Numbered from the stretch's first letter, positions 17,279 to 31,451 are shown. The stretch is DNA of 64,000 nucleotides from an uncultured Bacteroidales bacterium (GCA_905234695.1 CAJOHZ010000019.1:1-64000); one strand, 5' to 3'. A program made the numbers and translations. The notes: generated by a model from the letters alone, not told the origin.

Positions 17279-18913
17279 ATGAAGAAATTACTTATTCCTG
17301 TAATGACCATCGCACTGCTTGCCACAGTGGGATGCAAAGACAACAAAAAAGGAGAAAAGATGGACCTTCAACAGAAAGTGGATGAATATGCTGAATTCAC
17401 CCTGACCACCGACCTCAGCGTACTGAGCGAAAAAGAGAAACAGCTGCTGCCCCTTTTCGTGCAGATTGCCGACATCATGGACGACCTGTATTGGGACCAG
17501 TATTTCGGCAACGCCAACCGCGCCAGCCTCGACACCCTGAGCGACCCCGCCATGAAGGAGTTCGCCCTGATTCAGTACGGTGCATGGGACCGTCTGGGCG
17601 AGGAGAAACCCTTCATCCCCGGCTACGGCGAGCGGCCCGCGGGCGCCAACTTCTACCCGACGGACATGACTGCCGAGGAGTTTGAGGCACTAGCCGACCC
17701 CGAGAAGAAGAGCCAGTACACCGTCATCCGTCGCGACGAGACGGGTGCACTGAAGGTGATTCCCTACCACGTGGCTTATGCTGAGCAGCTGGCCAAGGTG
17801 GACAGCCTGATGGGACTGGCCATTGAGCTGGCCGAGGACCCTGGCATGAAGAACTACCTGACGGAACGCCGCAAAGCCCTCATGACCGACGACTACTACG
17901 CCAGCGACCTGGCTTGGATGGACATGAAGGAAAGCAAAATCGACTTTGTGGTGGGCCCCATCGAGAACTACGACGACGCCCTGTACGGCTGCAAGACCTC
18001 GTATGAATCGTTCATCCTGGTGAAGGACCAGAAATGGAGCAACGACCTGGCCAAGTTCGTGGCAATGCTGCCTCGCCTGCAACAGGAGCTTCCCTGCGAC
18101 CCGAAATACAAACCCGAGATGGCCGGCGCCGCCAGCGACCTGAACGTGTATGACGTCATCTACTACGCCGGCGACTGCAACGCGGGCTCCAAGACCATCG
18201 CCATCAACCTGCCCAACGACGAGCGCATCCACAAGGAGAAAGGTGCCCGCCGTCTGCAACTGAAAAACGCCATGCAGGCCAAGTTCGAGACCATCCTCCA
18301 GCCCATCGCCAACCTGCTGATATGCGAAGACCAGCTGGACAACGTGAACTTCAACGCATTCTTCAGCAACGTCTGCTTCCACGAGGTGGCCCACGGTTTG
18401 GGCATCAAGGAGACCGTCACCGACGGTAAGAACCTGCGCGAGGCGCTGGGCAACCAGTACAGCGCATGGGAAGAGGCCAAGGCAGACATCTGCGGCCTGT
18501 TCCTGACCGTCAAACTCATCGAGATGGGTGAGATTACCAACTGCACCGCCGAAGACGCTTACGTGACCTTTATCGCGGGCATCCTGCGCAGCGTGCGCTT
18601 CGGTGCCACCGAGGCCCACGGCATCGCCAATATGATGTGCTTCAACTACCTCCAGGATAACGGCGCGTTCACCCGCAACGCCGATGGCAAATATGTCGTC
18701 GATGTGCAGAAGGCCGAAGCAGCGATGAAGAGCTGGGCGGCCCTGATTCTGCGCGTGGAGGGCGAGGGCGACATCGCCTACGCCAAGAAGTATTCCAGCG
18801 AGAACGGCAAGATTCGCCCCGACTTGCAGAAGGACCTCAACCTCATCAGCACGAACAACATCCCGCGGGACATCCGCTACAACCAAGGGCTGAAAGCCCT
18901 GGGTCTGGAATAA
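17279..18913 (+). CDS. M49-like zinc peptidase lipoprotein
   Basis: The 544-residue protein starts with a lipoprotein signal (MKKLLIPVMTIALLATVGC), so it is likely membrane-anchored in the envelope. A zinc motif HEVAHGLG at residues 368-375 and a downstream EEAKAD near 399 have the order found in dipeptidyl-peptidase III-like (family M49) proteins, where the second Glu completes the zinc site. Classical DPP III has a six-residue HEXXGH, whereas here the motif is five-residue HEXXH. I call it M49-like, not DPP III proper. The start at 17279 is preferred to an upstream in-frame codon at 17135 because that one precedes the promoter and lacks the signal peptide. It is flanked by its own promoter and terminator, so it is probably monocistronic. 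Confidence 0.8.
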   Translation: MKKLLIPVMTIALLATVGCKDNKKGEKMDLQQKVDEYAEFTLTTDLSVLSEKEKQLLPLFVQIADIMDDLYWDQYFGNANRASLDTLSDPAMKEFALIQYGAWDRLGEEKPFIPGYGERPAGANFYPTDMTAEEFEALADPEKKSQYTVIRRDETGALKVIPYHVAYAEQLAKVDSLMGLAIELAEDPGMKNYLTERRKALMTDDYYASDLAWMDMKESKIDFVVGPIENYDDALYGCKTSYESFILVKDQKWSNDLAKFVAMLPRLQQELPCDPKYKPEMAGAASDLNVYDVIYYAGDCNAGSKTIAINLPNDERIHKEKGARRLQLKNAMQAKFETILQPIANLLICEDQLDNVNFNAFFSNVCFHEVAHGLGIKETVTDGKNLREALGNQYSAWEEAKADICGLFLTVKLIEMGEITNCTAEDAYVTFIAGILRSVRFGATEAHGIANMMCFNYLQDNGAFTRNADGKYVVDVQKAEAAMKSWAALILRVEGEGDIAYAKKYSSENGKIRPDLQKDLNLISTNNIPRDIRYNQGLKALGLE

Positions 18914-18931
18914 TCCACACTCACAACCCAA

Positions 18932-18966
18932 ATACCGGGGGTGCCTTAGAAAGGCACCCCCGGTAT
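18932..18966. terminator. Strong bidirectional terminator
   Basis: A 14-pair GC-rich stem (arms 18932-18945 and 18953-18966, loop TTAGAAA) followed by a T-rich tail lies between the convergent M49-like and toxin genes. It can serve both strands. Confidence 0.85.
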
Positions 18967-18970
18967 TTAT

Positions 18971-19282
18971 TTATCCAACTTGATTTGCTAAACTTCTAGG
19001 TTCACGCCGGCAGTCCCAAAAAGCTGCGATTTCAATACGGTCATCTATGATTCGATAAACCATCTTACTAAGACGGGTAACTACCACACTACGGTACGTC
19101 GTCGGCAAATCAGATAATAATGGCTCAATTGCTCCACTATAAGGGTTGGTTTCAAGAAGTTGTTTCGTCTCAAGAACCTTCTGCATAAAGCTCTCTCGGG
19201 GCTTCTCACCAAACTCCTTGGCGATGTAATTAGCGGTTTCGCGTAGTTGCTGTCGCGCAAAACCTGTCATGGTTACCTTCAT
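18971..19282 (-). CDS. RelE/ParE-family toxin
   Basis: The 103-residue protein has the RelE/ParE fold pattern: an N-terminal strand with a helix (FARQQLRETANYIAKEFGE), a central basic strand (TYRSVVVTRLSKMVYRIIDD), and a C-terminal strand (RIEIAAFWDCRREP). Such toxins either cleave mRNA at the ribosome (RelE) or poison gyrase (ParE), and the sequence alone does not decide which. Its start overlaps the upstream partner's stop by ATGA, as is usual in type II toxin-antitoxin pairs with the antitoxin gene first. Confidence 0.85.
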   Translation of the reverse strand: MKVTMTGFARQQLRETANYIAKEFGEKPRESFMQKVLETKQLLETNPYSGAIEPLLSDLPTTYRSVVVTRLSKMVYRIIDDRIEIAAFWDCRREPRSLANQVG

Positions 19283-19554
19283 ACGGCTTCGGCCACTTGA
19301 AGTTCTTCTTTCTGAGAAAACTCTTCCTCAAATTCGCACATCACATCATCAAAATCATATACTTTTCCCTCAGCAGAATCATGCTCTGATTGTGCAATCA
19401 TTCTATGAATTTCTTCGATAGTATACGGTTTCTGCGAAAGCGCTTCTACACTATCTGCGCACTCAATAAGATGTTCTGCCACCCAACGCATATTGTTCGG
19501 AGTGAGGGTCCCACAAAGGTAATCAAGAAGTCCCTGCAATGCTGTAGTACTCAT
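19279..19554 (-). CDS. Putative antitoxin partner of the RelE/ParE toxin
   Basis: The 91-residue acidic protein begins MSTTALQGLLDYLCGTLTPN and ends in an acidic tail (FEEEFSQKEEL). A longer in-frame start at 19632 is rejected because it lies upstream of the -7 element TATCTTTG at 19596-19589. I recognise the pattern as a common Bacteroidetes protein found before RelE-like genes. I see no classical ribbon-helix-helix or HTH motif, so how it represses is unclear. Position, size and translational coupling with the toxin are the basis for the call. Confidence 0.75.
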   Translation of the reverse strand: MSTTALQGLLDYLCGTLTPNNMRWVAEHLIECADSVEALSQKPYTIEEIHRMIAQSEHDSAEGKVYDFDDVMCEFEEEFSQKEELQVAEAV

Positions 19555-19588
19555 AAATAATTTCTCCCTTTCTGTCGGAATGACGGTG

Positions 19589-19596
19589 CAAAGATA
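19589..19596 (-). promoter_or_regulatory. Promoter -7 element of the toxin-antitoxin operon
   Basis: On the minus strand TATCTTTG precedes the antitoxin ATG (19554) by about 34 bases. A clean -33 TTG is not visible. Confidence 0.6.
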
Positions 19597-19656
19597 TGAT
19601 ATTTTTTTGAATTGCATAACTTTTTTCTTCAATGATTTCCATTACAACAAAAAATA

Positions 19657-19684
19657 AGGGGAACACCCGTTCGGATATCCCCCT
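19657..19684 (-). terminator. Terminator after the DUF4878 lipoprotein
   Basis: Reading the minus strand, AGGGGGATATCC and GGGTGTTCCCCT form an interrupted stem followed by TATTTTTT. It lies 33 bases past the DUF4878 stop. Confidence 0.65.
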
Positions 19685-19716
19685 AGTTTAAACCGTGAAA
19701 TAATTTCGCGATAATC

Positions 19717-20205
19717 TTAACCAATAATCAGCCAGATGTTGTTGTCTCTCTTCAACGGGAAAGAGCATTCGACATCAGACTTGCCCTCTTGCGTGGTAAT
19801 ATGAATCTTTGTCTTCACCTTCGCAGAGTTGGGGTCGGTGTTGGAGATTTCCTCCGAGACAATTTCCCAGCTATCCAAAGAATAGTTTTCACTCAGCGTT
19901 TCCATCTTGCCAATCAGGAAAGACTTCCACTCTTCGCTGGTGATGATGATTTTTTCATTCTCTACAGGATTGCTCTGGAACTGCTCATATATTTTCCCTC
20001 CTTCAGCCAGCTTGATCTTGACGGTGTCGGGAATCCTGTTGTACGAAGCGGCCATGGCAAAGTCTTTTGCCTGGATGGCTTGATACATCTTCTCCACGAC
20101 AGAAGAGGGGGTATTTCCATTAGCGTCTTCACGGGTGCCCGTCTGGCACGAGGCGAAGAGGAGTGCCGACACGGCACATACGATTACTAATGATATCTTT
20201 TTCAT
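19717..20205 (-). CDS. DUF4878-type lipoprotein
   Basis: The 162-residue protein has a lipoprotein signal (MKKISLVIVCAVSALLFASC) and then a small NTF2-like domain with the segment PSSVVEKMYQAIQAKDFAMA, which is the usual opening of DUF4878 proteins. The second half (AKVKTKIHITTQEGKSDVE) gives the curved-sheet strands. It lies 39 bp downstream of a POT transporter on the same strand and is probably co-transcribed. Function is unknown; a periplasmic accessory or scaffold role is possible. Confidence 0.8.
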   Translation of the reverse strand: MKKISLVIVCAVSALLFASCQTGTREDANGNTPSSVVEKMYQAIQAKDFAMAASYNRIPDTVKIKLAEGGKIYEQFQSNPVENEKIIITSEEWKSFLIGKMETLSENYSLDSWEIVSEEISNTDPNSAKVKTKIHITTQEGKSDVECSFPLKRDNNIWLIIG

Positions 20206-20244
20206 CTTGAGTTACTATTAAAATTACACGTTATACCATTATCG

Positions 20245-21810
20245 TCATTTCGTGACCCTCTCGAGCCATTTCACCATGCAGAACATCACAATCATCGAGA
20301 GCAGACAAACACCGGCAAAGATTGCCCAGCACTGCCACAACGGGATGCTGTTGTAGAGCAGCGGTCCAATCCAGAGCAGTCCATTGCCCACGGCGGTTGC
20401 ACCCAGCCACAGACCTTGACAGAGGCCCAACATGCTCTTGGGGGCGACCTTCGACACAAACGAGAGTCCCAACGGCGAGATGAACAACTCGGCCACAGTC
20501 ATAAAGAAGTAGTAGATAATCAGCACCCACGGGCCTGCCTTCATGGTGGCCGTCTCAGTGGCGGGCAACGCCTTGAACGAGGTGGCCGAAGGATAGCCAT
20601 AGGAAGCGCAAATAGCAGTGATGAATACATAGGCTATGGCCGCCACACCCATACCGATGGCAATCTTCTTGGGGGTGGAAATCTCCTTGCCCTTACGGGT
20701 CAGAGAGCCGAAGAGCCACATGATGAGGGGCGTCAGGACAATCACAAAGAACGGATTGACAGCCTGCCAAACCTCAGGCGGGAAGATGGAGGTGTTGACG
20801 AAGTCTTTTGCGAACAACGACATGGAAGTACCATTCTGGTGGAAGGAGAACCAGAAGAAGACGGCGATAATCAGCACGGCAAACAGGGCATACAGACGCT
20901 GCTTGAGTTCTTTGGCCATGGCAGCCTTCTCTTCGGGGGTATAGGTGACACTCTCGGCAGCAGTTCTCTTGGCGGGCGTCGGGAATTTCTTCTTGGTGGT
21001 GAGGAAGATGGCCAGCGAGATGAACATGGCGATGACCGAGGCAATGAAGGAGTAGTGGACACCTTCGTTGAAGATTTTCAGGTAATTATTGGAGAACTCC
21101 GTAAGATTCAAGGTGTTTACGTCGAGCGTGGTGGCGGCGGGAATGATTTCCATCATCTTGGACATGGCCGCAGCACCCATCGCAACACCTTCGTTCATGA
21201 ACTGATGGCACAGTGCAGGAAGGTCTGCATTGTACACCATACCGTTGGCAGACAACCACCAGTTGCGGAGTAGCGGGGCGACGAAGGGGGCAATCAGGCC
21301 ACCCACGTTGATGAACATGTAGAAAATCTGGAAGCCGCTGTCGCGCTTTTCCTTTGCCTGACGCAACTCGTCGGGACCAATCTTGGCAGCTTCGGCCTCG
21401 AAGTTGTCGTACATCTGACCCACGATGGCCTGCAGGTTGCCCTTGAACAGACCGTTACCGAAGGCAATCAAGAACAAGGCCAAGCAGGTGAGGGGCAGCA
21501 GCCAACTCATGTTGGTCGCGGTGGCCAAAATCGGGATGGCCAGAATGACATATCCACTGGCCATGATGAACAGACCCGTCATGATGGTGCCCTTGTAGTT
21601 CATCGAGCGGTCAGCGATGATACCGCCTACCAAACTTAGAATGTAAATTCCTGCGTAGAAAATGGAATAGATGAGCGTTGCCTTCTCATCCGCCAAGCCA
21701 AATTTTGAACACAAGAACAAAACCAAGACTGCGTTCATAATATAGTAGCCGAAGCGTTCACCCATATTACTCAGTGCAGCCGCAATTAGACCTTTTGGAT
21801 GTCCTTTCAT
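20245..21810 (-). CDS. POT-family proton-dependent oligopeptide transporter
   Basis: The 521-residue inner-membrane protein has the POT/PTR signatures: an N-terminal SNMGERFGYYIM segment (the ExxER-type motif is reduced to ERFGYY), GGIIADRSMNYKGTI after transmembrane segment 2, and GNGLFKGNLQAIVGQMY in segment 4. About 14 hydrophobic segments are visible. Members import di- and tripeptides with protons. The long loop at about 270-300 (KKKFPTPAKRTAAESVTYTPEEKA) is cytoplasmic and lysine-rich. Its promoter is back-to-back with that of tsaC. Confidence 0.92.
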   Translation of the reverse strand: MKGHPKGLIAAALSNMGERFGYYIMNAVLVLFLCSKFGLADEKATLIYSIFYAGIYILSLVGGIIADRSMNYKGTIMTGLFIMASGYVILAIPILATATNMSWLLPLTCLALFLIAFGNGLFKGNLQAIVGQMYDNFEAEAAKIGPDELRQAKEKRDSGFQIFYMFINVGGLIAPFVAPLLRNWWLSANGMVYNADLPALCHQFMNEGVAMGAAAMSKMMEIIPAATTLDVNTLNLTEFSNNYLKIFNEGVHYSFIASVIAMFISLAIFLTTKKKFPTPAKRTAAESVTYTPEEKAAMAKELKQRLYALFAVLIIAVFFWFSFHQNGTSMSLFAKDFVNTSIFPPEVWQAVNPFFVIVLTPLIMWLFGSLTRKGKEISTPKKIAIGMGVAAIAYVFITAICASYGYPSATSFKALPATETATMKAGPWVLIIYYFFMTVAELFISPLGLSFVSKVAPKSMLGLCQGLWLGATAVGNGLLWIGPLLYNSIPLWQCWAIFAGVCLLSMIVMFCMVKWLERVTK

Positions 21811-21880
21811 AAGTTGTAATTGTTTAGTTAATAAATTATTGTATTGGTTAATTGTATTTTCTTTCGGTGTAAATTATCTG

Positions 21881-21917
21881 CAAATATACGATTTTTTCCC
21901 GATTCTTCGTATCTTTG
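21881..21917. promoter_or_regulatory. Back-to-back promoters for the POT gene and tsaC
   Basis: On the minus strand TATATTTG (21888-21881) serves the transporter. On the plus strand TATCTTTG (21910-21917) serves tsaC. The two -7 elements point outward and their upstream regions overlap, so they probably compete. No exact -33 TTG is seen for either. Confidence 0.6.
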
Positions 21918-21940
21918 CACGCAATTTTTACACGAAAACA

Positions 21941-22510
21941 ATGGATACTTTGCTGAAAACCGCTTTGGACGCCCTGCGCAACGGAGAGACGCTGCTCTAC
22001 CCCACCGACACCATCTGGGGCATCGGTTGCGACGCCACCGATGCGACGGCGGTAGAACGGATATATGCCCTGAAGGAGCGCGACCACAGCAAGAGTATGC
22101 TGGTATTGTGTGCCGACTTGGCGATGGTGGAGGCGTTTGTGGGGAAGGTGGGCGAAGCGTGCGCCCAACTGCTGCTGCATAGCGACCGCCCGACGACGGT
22201 GATTCTGCCGTTGCAGTCGCATCGGCTGGCGGACAACCTGGCCGCCGCAGACGGCACCCTCGGGGTGCGGATTCCAAAGATGGCTTTCTGCCAACAGCTG
22301 CTGCATGCCTTCGGGAAGCCCGTGGTGAGCACCTCGGCCAACTTCTCAGGTACCCCCTCCCCTACCGGCTATGCCGACATCGACGAGGCGCTGAAGGCCC
22401 GCGTGGACTGCTGTCTGCCCGACAACGAGGCATTCCACCACTCCGCCACAGGCAGTTCGCGGATAGTGAAAATAAACGCTACGGGCGAGATGATAATCAT
22501 CCGCCCGTAG
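21941..22510 (+). CDS. tsaC: Threonylcarbamoyl-AMP synthase (YrdC/Sua5 family)
   Basis: The 189-residue YrdC-domain enzyme makes threonylcarbamoyl-AMP from threonine, bicarbonate and ATP for the t6A modification of ANN-decoding tRNAs. The signature YPTDTIWGIGCDA near the N-terminus, KERDHSKSMLVL, the PTTVILP segment and STSANFSG are all present. It lacks the extra Sua5 C-terminal domain. ATG 21941 was chosen because it follows the promoter -7 element by 23 bases, whereas earlier in-frame codons lie before it. Confidence 0.93.
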   Translation: MDTLLKTALDALRNGETLLYPTDTIWGIGCDATDATAVERIYALKERDHSKSMLVLCADLAMVEAFVGKVGEACAQLLLHSDRPTTVILPLQSHRLADNLAAADGTLGVRIPKMAFCQQLLHAFGKPVVSTSANFSGTPSPTGYADIDEALKARVDCCLPDNEAFHHSATGSSRIVKINATGEMIIIRP

Positions 22511-22538
22511 CAAGTGTCATTCTATCAATCGGAGGCCG

Positions 22539-22862
22539 TCAGGCCTGACCCAAAAGGTCGTAAGGGGCTGTGTCGCCACCCAGAGGCGCGGCAGGTTCGA
22601 CAATGGTGCCGAAATTCTGCTCGTATTTCTTGATATTGTCGGTAAGGGCGGCCAGCAGCCGTTTGGCATGGATGGGGTTCATGATGACCCGCTGGCGTAC
22701 CACAGGATTGGGAGTGCCGGGCATCATCTGGGCAAAGTCGAGGGTGATTTCCGTAGGACTGTGGGAAATGACAGCGAGATTGCTGTAGGTGCCGACGGCC
22801 ACGTCGGGCGACATATCGATTTTAAGGTTGTTGGCGGGAGGGTTGTTGTGGCTGTTGCTCAT
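22539..22862 (-). CDS. DUF3467 protein
   Basis: The 107-residue protein begins MSNSHNNPPANN and contains the DUF3467 pattern: a strand pair (DVAVGTYSNLAVISHSPTEITLDF) followed by AQMMPGTPNPVVRQRVIMNPIHAKRLL and an amphipathic helix (ALTDNIKKYEQNFG). I set the start at 22862 because the longer frame upstream runs through the rpoC terminator and rpoC stop. The family has no established function. It stands after the rpoC terminator and could be reached only by read-through or by a promoter I did not find. Confidence 0.8.
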   Translation of the reverse strand: MSNSHNNPPANNLKIDMSPDVAVGTYSNLAVISHSPTEITLDFAQMMPGTPNPVVRQRVIMNPIHAKRLLAALTDNIKKYEQNFGTIVEPAAPLGGDTAPYDLLGQA

Positions 22863-22882
22863 ATTCTTTCTGGATAAAAAAA

Positions 22883-22912
22883 GCACTCCCCATGCAGAAA
22901 CAAGGGGAGTGC
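22883..22912 (-). terminator. Rho-independent terminator after rpoC
   Basis: On the minus strand GCACTCCCC and GGGGAGTGC form a perfect nine-pair stem with a 12-base loop, followed by seven T. It closes the ribosomal/RNA-polymerase operon. Confidence 0.85.
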
Positions 22913-22926
22913 GGTGATACTTTCGG

Positions 22927-25900
22927 TTAGTTGTTCTTGGCGGCCTCAACCTCGGCACGGTTGCCGACGATAAGGTTCTCGTACTCGCGCAAACCGGTAC
23001 CGGCGGGAATGAGGTGACCGACGATAACGTTCTCCTTCATGCCCTCCAGGAAGTCCTGCTTGGCGTTGATGGCGGCTTCGGTGAGGACCTTGGTGGTCTC
23101 CTGGAAGGAGGCAGCCGAGATGAAGCTCTTGGTCTGCAACGAGGCCCGTGTGATACCTTGCAGAATCTGCTTGGCCGTGGCGGGACGTGCGTCGCGGACG
23201 GTGACGAGTTTCTTGTCCTGACGGCGGAGTGTGGAGTTCTCGTCGCGCAAGCAACGGGCGGTGATAATCTGACCGTTCTCCAACGTCTCGCTATCGCCCT
23301 TGTCCTCGACGACCTTCATACCAAAGATTTCGTCGTTGGTCTCGTGGAAGTCGATTTTGTTGACCAGTTCGCCTTCCAGGTAACGGGTATCGCCCGGGTC
23401 TTCGATTTCGACCTTGCGCATCATCTGACGCACAATGACCTCGAAGTGCTTGTCGTTGATTTTCACACCCTGCAGGCGGTAAACCTCCTGCACCTCGTTG
23501 ACGATGTATTCCTGCACCTTCATCGGGCCCTTGATGGAGAGGATGTCGGCGGGAGTGATGGCACCGTCGGAGAGAGGCGTACCGGCCTTGACGTAGTCTT
23601 GGTCCTGTGCCAAAATCTGCTTGGAGGTGCTGATGAGGTAGGTGCGCTGTTCGCCGGTCTTGCTGGTGATGGTAATCTGACGGTTGTTGCGTTTCAGTTT
23701 CTTGTCGATGCTGACAATACCGTCGATTTCGGCCACCACGGCGGGATCGGACGGGTTACGGGCCTCGAAGAGCTCGGTGACACGGGGCAGACCGCCTGTG
23801 ATATCGCCGGCCTTACCGAAGCTACGCGGTATCTTGACCATGATGTCGCCCGCCTTGAGTTCCTGACCCTTGTCGACACCGATATGGGCGCCCACGGGAA
23901 GGTCATAGACCTTGAGGATGTTGCCCTCACTGTCGATGACATTAAGGGTGGGGTTCTTGGTACGCTGACGCGACTCGATGATGACCTTGTCCTGCAGACC
24001 CGTCTGGGCATCGCTCTCGACACGGTAGGTGACGTTCTCAATCACATTCTCGAAGGAGACGCGACCCGCCACATCGGAGATGATGACGGCATTGTAAGGA
24101 TCCCACTCGGCAATGAGTTCGTTCTTGTCCAGATGATCGCCAGAGGATTTGTACAGTTTCGCACCATAGGGAATCAGGGCGGAGAAGAGCACCACATCGG
24201 TCTTCTCGTCCACCACACGCATTTCGGCGGAACGGCCCATGACAACCTGGTAGTTGTTGCCCTCGTCGTCGGTGTAGGGGATGGCGCGCAGCTCGTCGAT
24301 TTCCAGACGGCCTTCGTATTTGGCCACGAGGCTGGAGGTGGTACCGATGTTTCCACCGGCCACACCACCCACGTGGAAGGTTCGCAGGGTAAGCTGTGTA
24401 CCAGGTTCACCAATGGCCTGTGCAGCAATCACACCTACCGCCTCGCCCTTCTGAACCATCTTGCCAGTGGCCAGGTTACGACCATAGCACTTGGCGCAGA
24501 CACCATGCTTGGCTTCGCAGGTGAGCACGGAACGGATTTCCACCTCTTCGATGGGGGATTCTTCGATTTTCTTGCAGATTTCCTCGGTCAGCTCCTCGCC
24601 GGCAGAGACGATAAGTTCGCCCGTGTGGGGATGGAAGATGTCGTGTACCGAGGTACGGCCGAGCAGTTTCTCGCCCAGCGAGACCACCACGTCCTCACCC
24701 TTCTTCAGAGCGGTGGTGGGCAGTCCGCGCAGGGTGCCGCAGTCCTCTTCGGTGATGATGACATCGTGGGCCACATCAACCAGACGACGGGTGAGGTAAC
24801 CGGCGTCAGCCGTCTTCAGAGCGGTATCGGCCAAACCCTTACGGGCACCGTGGGTGGAGATGAAGTACTCCAACACGGAGAGGCCCTCCTTAAAGTTGGA
24901 GATAATGGGGTTCTCAATAATTTCATTACCGGCGGCACCAGCCTTCTGCGGCTTGGCCATCAGACCACGCATACCGGAGAGCTGACGAATCTGCTCCTTA
25001 CTACCACGGGCACCGGAGTCGTACATCATGTAGACGGGGTTGAAGCCCTGGTTATCGGCCTTGAGTTGTTTCATCAAGGTCTCGGTCAACTGGTTATTGG
25101 TATTGGTCCAAATATCGATGACGTGGTTGTAACGCTCGTTGTTGGTGATAAGACCCATCGCGTACTGGCCCATAACCTCTTCGACCTCCTCATTGGCTTT
25201 GGCAATCATCTCTTCCTTCTCGGCAGGGATAAGCACATCGCCCAGGTTGAACGAGAGACCGCCGCGGAAAGCCTGACGGTAACCCATGTTCTTGATGTCG
25301 TCGAGGAAGTTGGCCGTCACAGCGTTGCCGCTAGCGGTGAACAGATCGCCGATGATGTCACGCAAGGACTTCTTGCCAAGCACCATGTTGACATATCCGT
25401 ATTCTTTGGGCACCACCTCGTTGAAGATGACACGGCCCACCGTGGTACGGAGACGGTCGGTCTTGATGAAGTGCCCCTTGGCATCCACCACGGGATAGCC
25501 GTCGCGGTCGCGCACCACTTCGTATTCGGTACGGCTGCGCTCGGCCACCTCAGCAGGCGTGTTGCAGTCGATATCGGTCAGCACATTGCCATTCTTGTCC
25601 TTGATGACTTCCATGAAGGTCTTGTCAGTCTTGACAAACTGGAACTCGTCGAGGCCGCCGGCATCCAGCTTCACACTGATGCAGGCATTCAGCGAGACGC
25701 GTTTCTCGTTGTAGGCGATGATGACCTCCTCAGGGGAGTAGAAACGATAGCCTTCGCCCTTGACCACCTCGGTGGCGGTAGTGCGACGCGGTTTGGTCAT
25801 GTAGTACAGACCCAGCACCATGTCCTGCGACGGCACGGTGATAGGAGCACCGTTGGCCGGGTTGAGGATGTTGTGCGTGGAGAGCATGAGCAGCTGTGCC

Positions 25901-27399
25901 TCGAGCACGGCGGCATTGCCCAGCGGGACGTGAACAGCCATCTGGTCACCATCGAAGTCAGCATTGAAGCCGGTACACACCAACGGGTGCAGACGGATGG
26001 CCTTGCCCTCCACCAACTTGGGCTGGAACGCCTGGATACCCAGACGGTGCAGCGTAGGAGCACGGTTGAGGAGAATCGGGTGACCTTTCAGGATGTTTTC
26101 GAGGATTTCCCACACCACGGGGTCTTTGCGGTCGACCACACGTTTGGCCGACTTAACGGTCTTCACCATACCGCGCTCAAGGAGTTTGCGGATGACAAAG
26201 GGTTTGAACAACTCGCTGGCCATATCCTTCGGCAGACCGCACTCGTGCATCTTCAGCTCGGGGCCGACCACGATGACCGAACGGCCAGAGTAGTCAACAC
26301 GCTTACCGAGCAGGTTCTGACGGAAGCGGCCCTGCTTGCCCTTCAGAGCATCGGAGAGGGACTTGAGGGAGCGGTTGCTGTCGGACTTCACGCTGGAAAC
26401 CTTGCGGCTGTTGTCGAACAGCGAGTCGACGGACTCCTGCAACATACGCTTCTCGTTGCGCATGATGACTTCCGGAGCCTTGATTTCCAGCAGTCTCTTC
26501 AGACGGTTGTTACGGATGATAACACGACGATAAAGTTCGTTGATATCGGAGGTGGCGAAACGGCCGCCATCCAGCGGCACCAGGGGACGCAACTCGGGAG
26601 GCGTGACGGGGATAATGTTCATAATCATCCACTCGGGACGGTTGTCCATGCCACGGGCCTGCATACGTCTGCGGCTTTCGCGGAACGACTCCACCACATT
26701 GAGGCGCTTCAGAGCGTCCTGCTTGCGCTGGTTAGAGGATTCCTTGGAGGCGCGATCGCGGAGTTCGTAGCTAATCTTGTCGAGATCCAGTTCACAAAGC
26801 AGCTTGTACAGCGCCTCGGAACCCATACCAACGATGAACTTGTTGGGATCGCTGTCGTCCAGCTGGTCGTTGCCTTCGGGCAGCGACTCGGTCACCGCGT
26901 AGTATTCCTCCTCGGCCAAAAGGTCGAGTTTCTTCACGGGCACCTCGTTCAACATCGCCTTGCCGGGCTGAATCACGATATATTTCTCGTAATAGATAAC
27001 CTGCTCCAACTTCTTGCTGGGGATGTCGAGCAGGGTACCGATCTTGTTGGGCAGGGAACGGAAGAACCAGATATGGGCGACAGGGACTGTCAGCTCGATA
27101 TGGCCCATACGTTCACGACGCACCTTCTTCTCGGTGACTTCCACGCCGCAGCGGTCGCAGACGATACCCTTGTAGCGGATACGCTTGTACTTGCCGCAAT
27201 GGCACTCCCAGTCGCGGGTGGGGCCGAAGATCTTCTCGCAGAAAAGACCGTCGCGCTCGGGCTTATAGGTACGATAATTGATAGTCTCGGGCTTGGTCAC
27301 CTCGCCATAAGAACGCTTCTTGATGGACTCGGGGGAAGCCAGACTAACGGTTATCGAATTAAAATCATTCTTTATCTGTGATTCTTGTTTAAAAGCCAT
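22927..27399 (-). CDS. rpoC: DNA-directed RNA polymerase subunit beta'
   Basis: The 1490-residue beta' subunit carries the active-site aspartates in [12 protein letters not shown] (residues about 476-487) and an N-terminal zinc site ([20 protein letters not shown]). The clamp helices and rudder lie in [20 protein letters not shown], and a second zinc site is at [13 protein letters not shown]. Length is typical of Bacteroidetes, which carry lineage-specific insertions. It follows rpoB by 58 bp in the same operon. No frameshift or odd residue is visible. Confidence 0.99.
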   Translation of the reverse strand: MAFKQESQIKNDFNSITVSLASPESIKKRSYGEVTKPETINYRTYKPERDGLFCEKIFGPTRDWECHCGKYKRIRYKGIVCDRCGVEVTEKKVRRERMGHIELTVPVAHIWFFRSLPNKIGTLLDIPSKKLEQVIYYEKYIVIQPGKAMLNEVPVKKLDLLAEEEYYAVTESLPEGNDQLDDSDPNKFIVGMGSEALYKLLCELDLDKISYELRDRASKESSNQRKQDALKRLNVVESFRESRRRMQARGMDNRPEWMIMNIIPVTPPELRPLVPLDGGRFATSDINELYRRVIIRNNRLKRLLEIKAPEVIMRNEKRMLQESVDSLFDNSRKVSSVKSDSNRSLKSLSDALKGKQGRFRQNLLGKRVDYSGRSVIVVGPELKMHECGLPKDMASELFKPFVIRKLLERGMVKTVKSAKRVVDRKDPVVWEILENILKGHPILLNRAPTLHRLGIQAFQPKLVEGKAIRLHPLVCTGFNADFDGDQMAVHVPLGNAAVLEAQLLMLSTHNILNPANGAPITVPSQDMVLGLYYMTKPRRTTATEVVKGEGYRFYSPEEVIIAYNEKRVSLNACISVKLDAGGLDEFQFVKTDKTFMEVIKDKNGNVLTDIDCNTPAEVAERSRTEYEVVRDRDGYPVVDAKGHFIKTDRLRTTVGRVIFNEVVPKEYGYVNMVLGKKSLRDIIGDLFTASGNAVTANFLDDIKNMGYRQAFRGGLSFNLGDVLIPAEKEEMIAKANEEVEEVMGQYAMGLITNNERYNHVIDIWTNTNNQLTETLMKQLKADNQGFNPVYMMYDSGARGSKEQIRQLSGMRGLMAKPQKAGAAGNEIIENPIISNFKEGLSVLEYFISTHGARKGLADTALKTADAGYLTRRLVDVAHDVIITEEDCGTLRGLPTTALKKGEDVVVSLGEKLLGRTSVHDIFHPHTGELIVSAGEELTEEICKKIEESPIEEVEIRSVLTCEAKHGVCAKCYGRNLATGKMVQKGEAVGVIAAQAIGEPGTQLTLRTFHVGGVAGGNIGTTSSLVAKYEGRLEIDELRAIPYTDDEGNNYQVVMGRSAEMRVVDEKTDVVLFSALIPYGAKLYKSSGDHLDKNELIAEWDPYNAVIISDVAGRVSFENVIENVTYRVESDAQTGLQDKVIIESRQRTKNPTLNVIDSEGNILKVYDLPVGAHIGVDKGQELKAGDIMVKIPRSFGKAGDITGGLPRVTELFEARNPSDPAVVAEIDGIVSIDKKLKRNNRQITITSKTGEQRTYLISTSKQILAQDQDYVKAGTPLSDGAITPADILSIKGPMKVQEYIVNEVQEVYRLQGVKINDKHFEVIVRQMMRKVEIEDPGDTRYLEGELVNKIDFHETNDEIFGMKVVEDKGDSETLENGQIITARCLRDENSTLRRQDKKLVTVRDARPATAKQILQGITRASLQTKSFISAASFQETTKVLTEAAINAKQDFLEGMKENVIVGHLIPAGTGLREYENLIVGNRAEVEAAKNN

Positions 27400-27457
27400 T
27401 TTTCTTTCTGAATGTTACGTTCTGATTTCTATTGAACTTGTATGACGGGGCGTGGGT

Positions 27458-31264
<3,807 letters not shown>

Positions 31265-31388
31265 GGGACTTCGATATTAAATAAAAACTATGAATATGCT
31301 ATTCAGAACGATAATGGCTACTACTCCGAAGAGAGGGCAGAAGAGGGCTGTACGCCCGACAGGGATGCGATGCGAGTTGCATAGCAAA

Positions 31389-31429
31389 GAGGAATAGGCA
31401 CTCCGGACGTACCGGAGGCCTTATTCCTC
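31389..31429 (-). promoter_or_regulatory. Hairpin between rplL and rpoB
   Basis: Arms GAGGAATA and TATTCCTC with an inner CTCCGG/CCGGAG stem form a strong interrupted hairpin 22 bases after the rplL stop. On the transcribed strand it is not followed by a clear U-tract. By analogy with other bacteria it is a partial attenuator or RNase processing site that sets the ratio of L7/L12 to RNA polymerase. Confidence 0.6.
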
Positions 31430-31451
31430 GTAGAAATCAGATAGTACTGAA

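Noticed and set aside
23014-27381. A 1455-codon frame opposite rpoC (and similar long frames opposite rpoB, ppiD, lptD and relA/spoT)
   Set aside because: These mirror highly conserved genes and carry no family motif. The antisense frame is an effect of codon bias.
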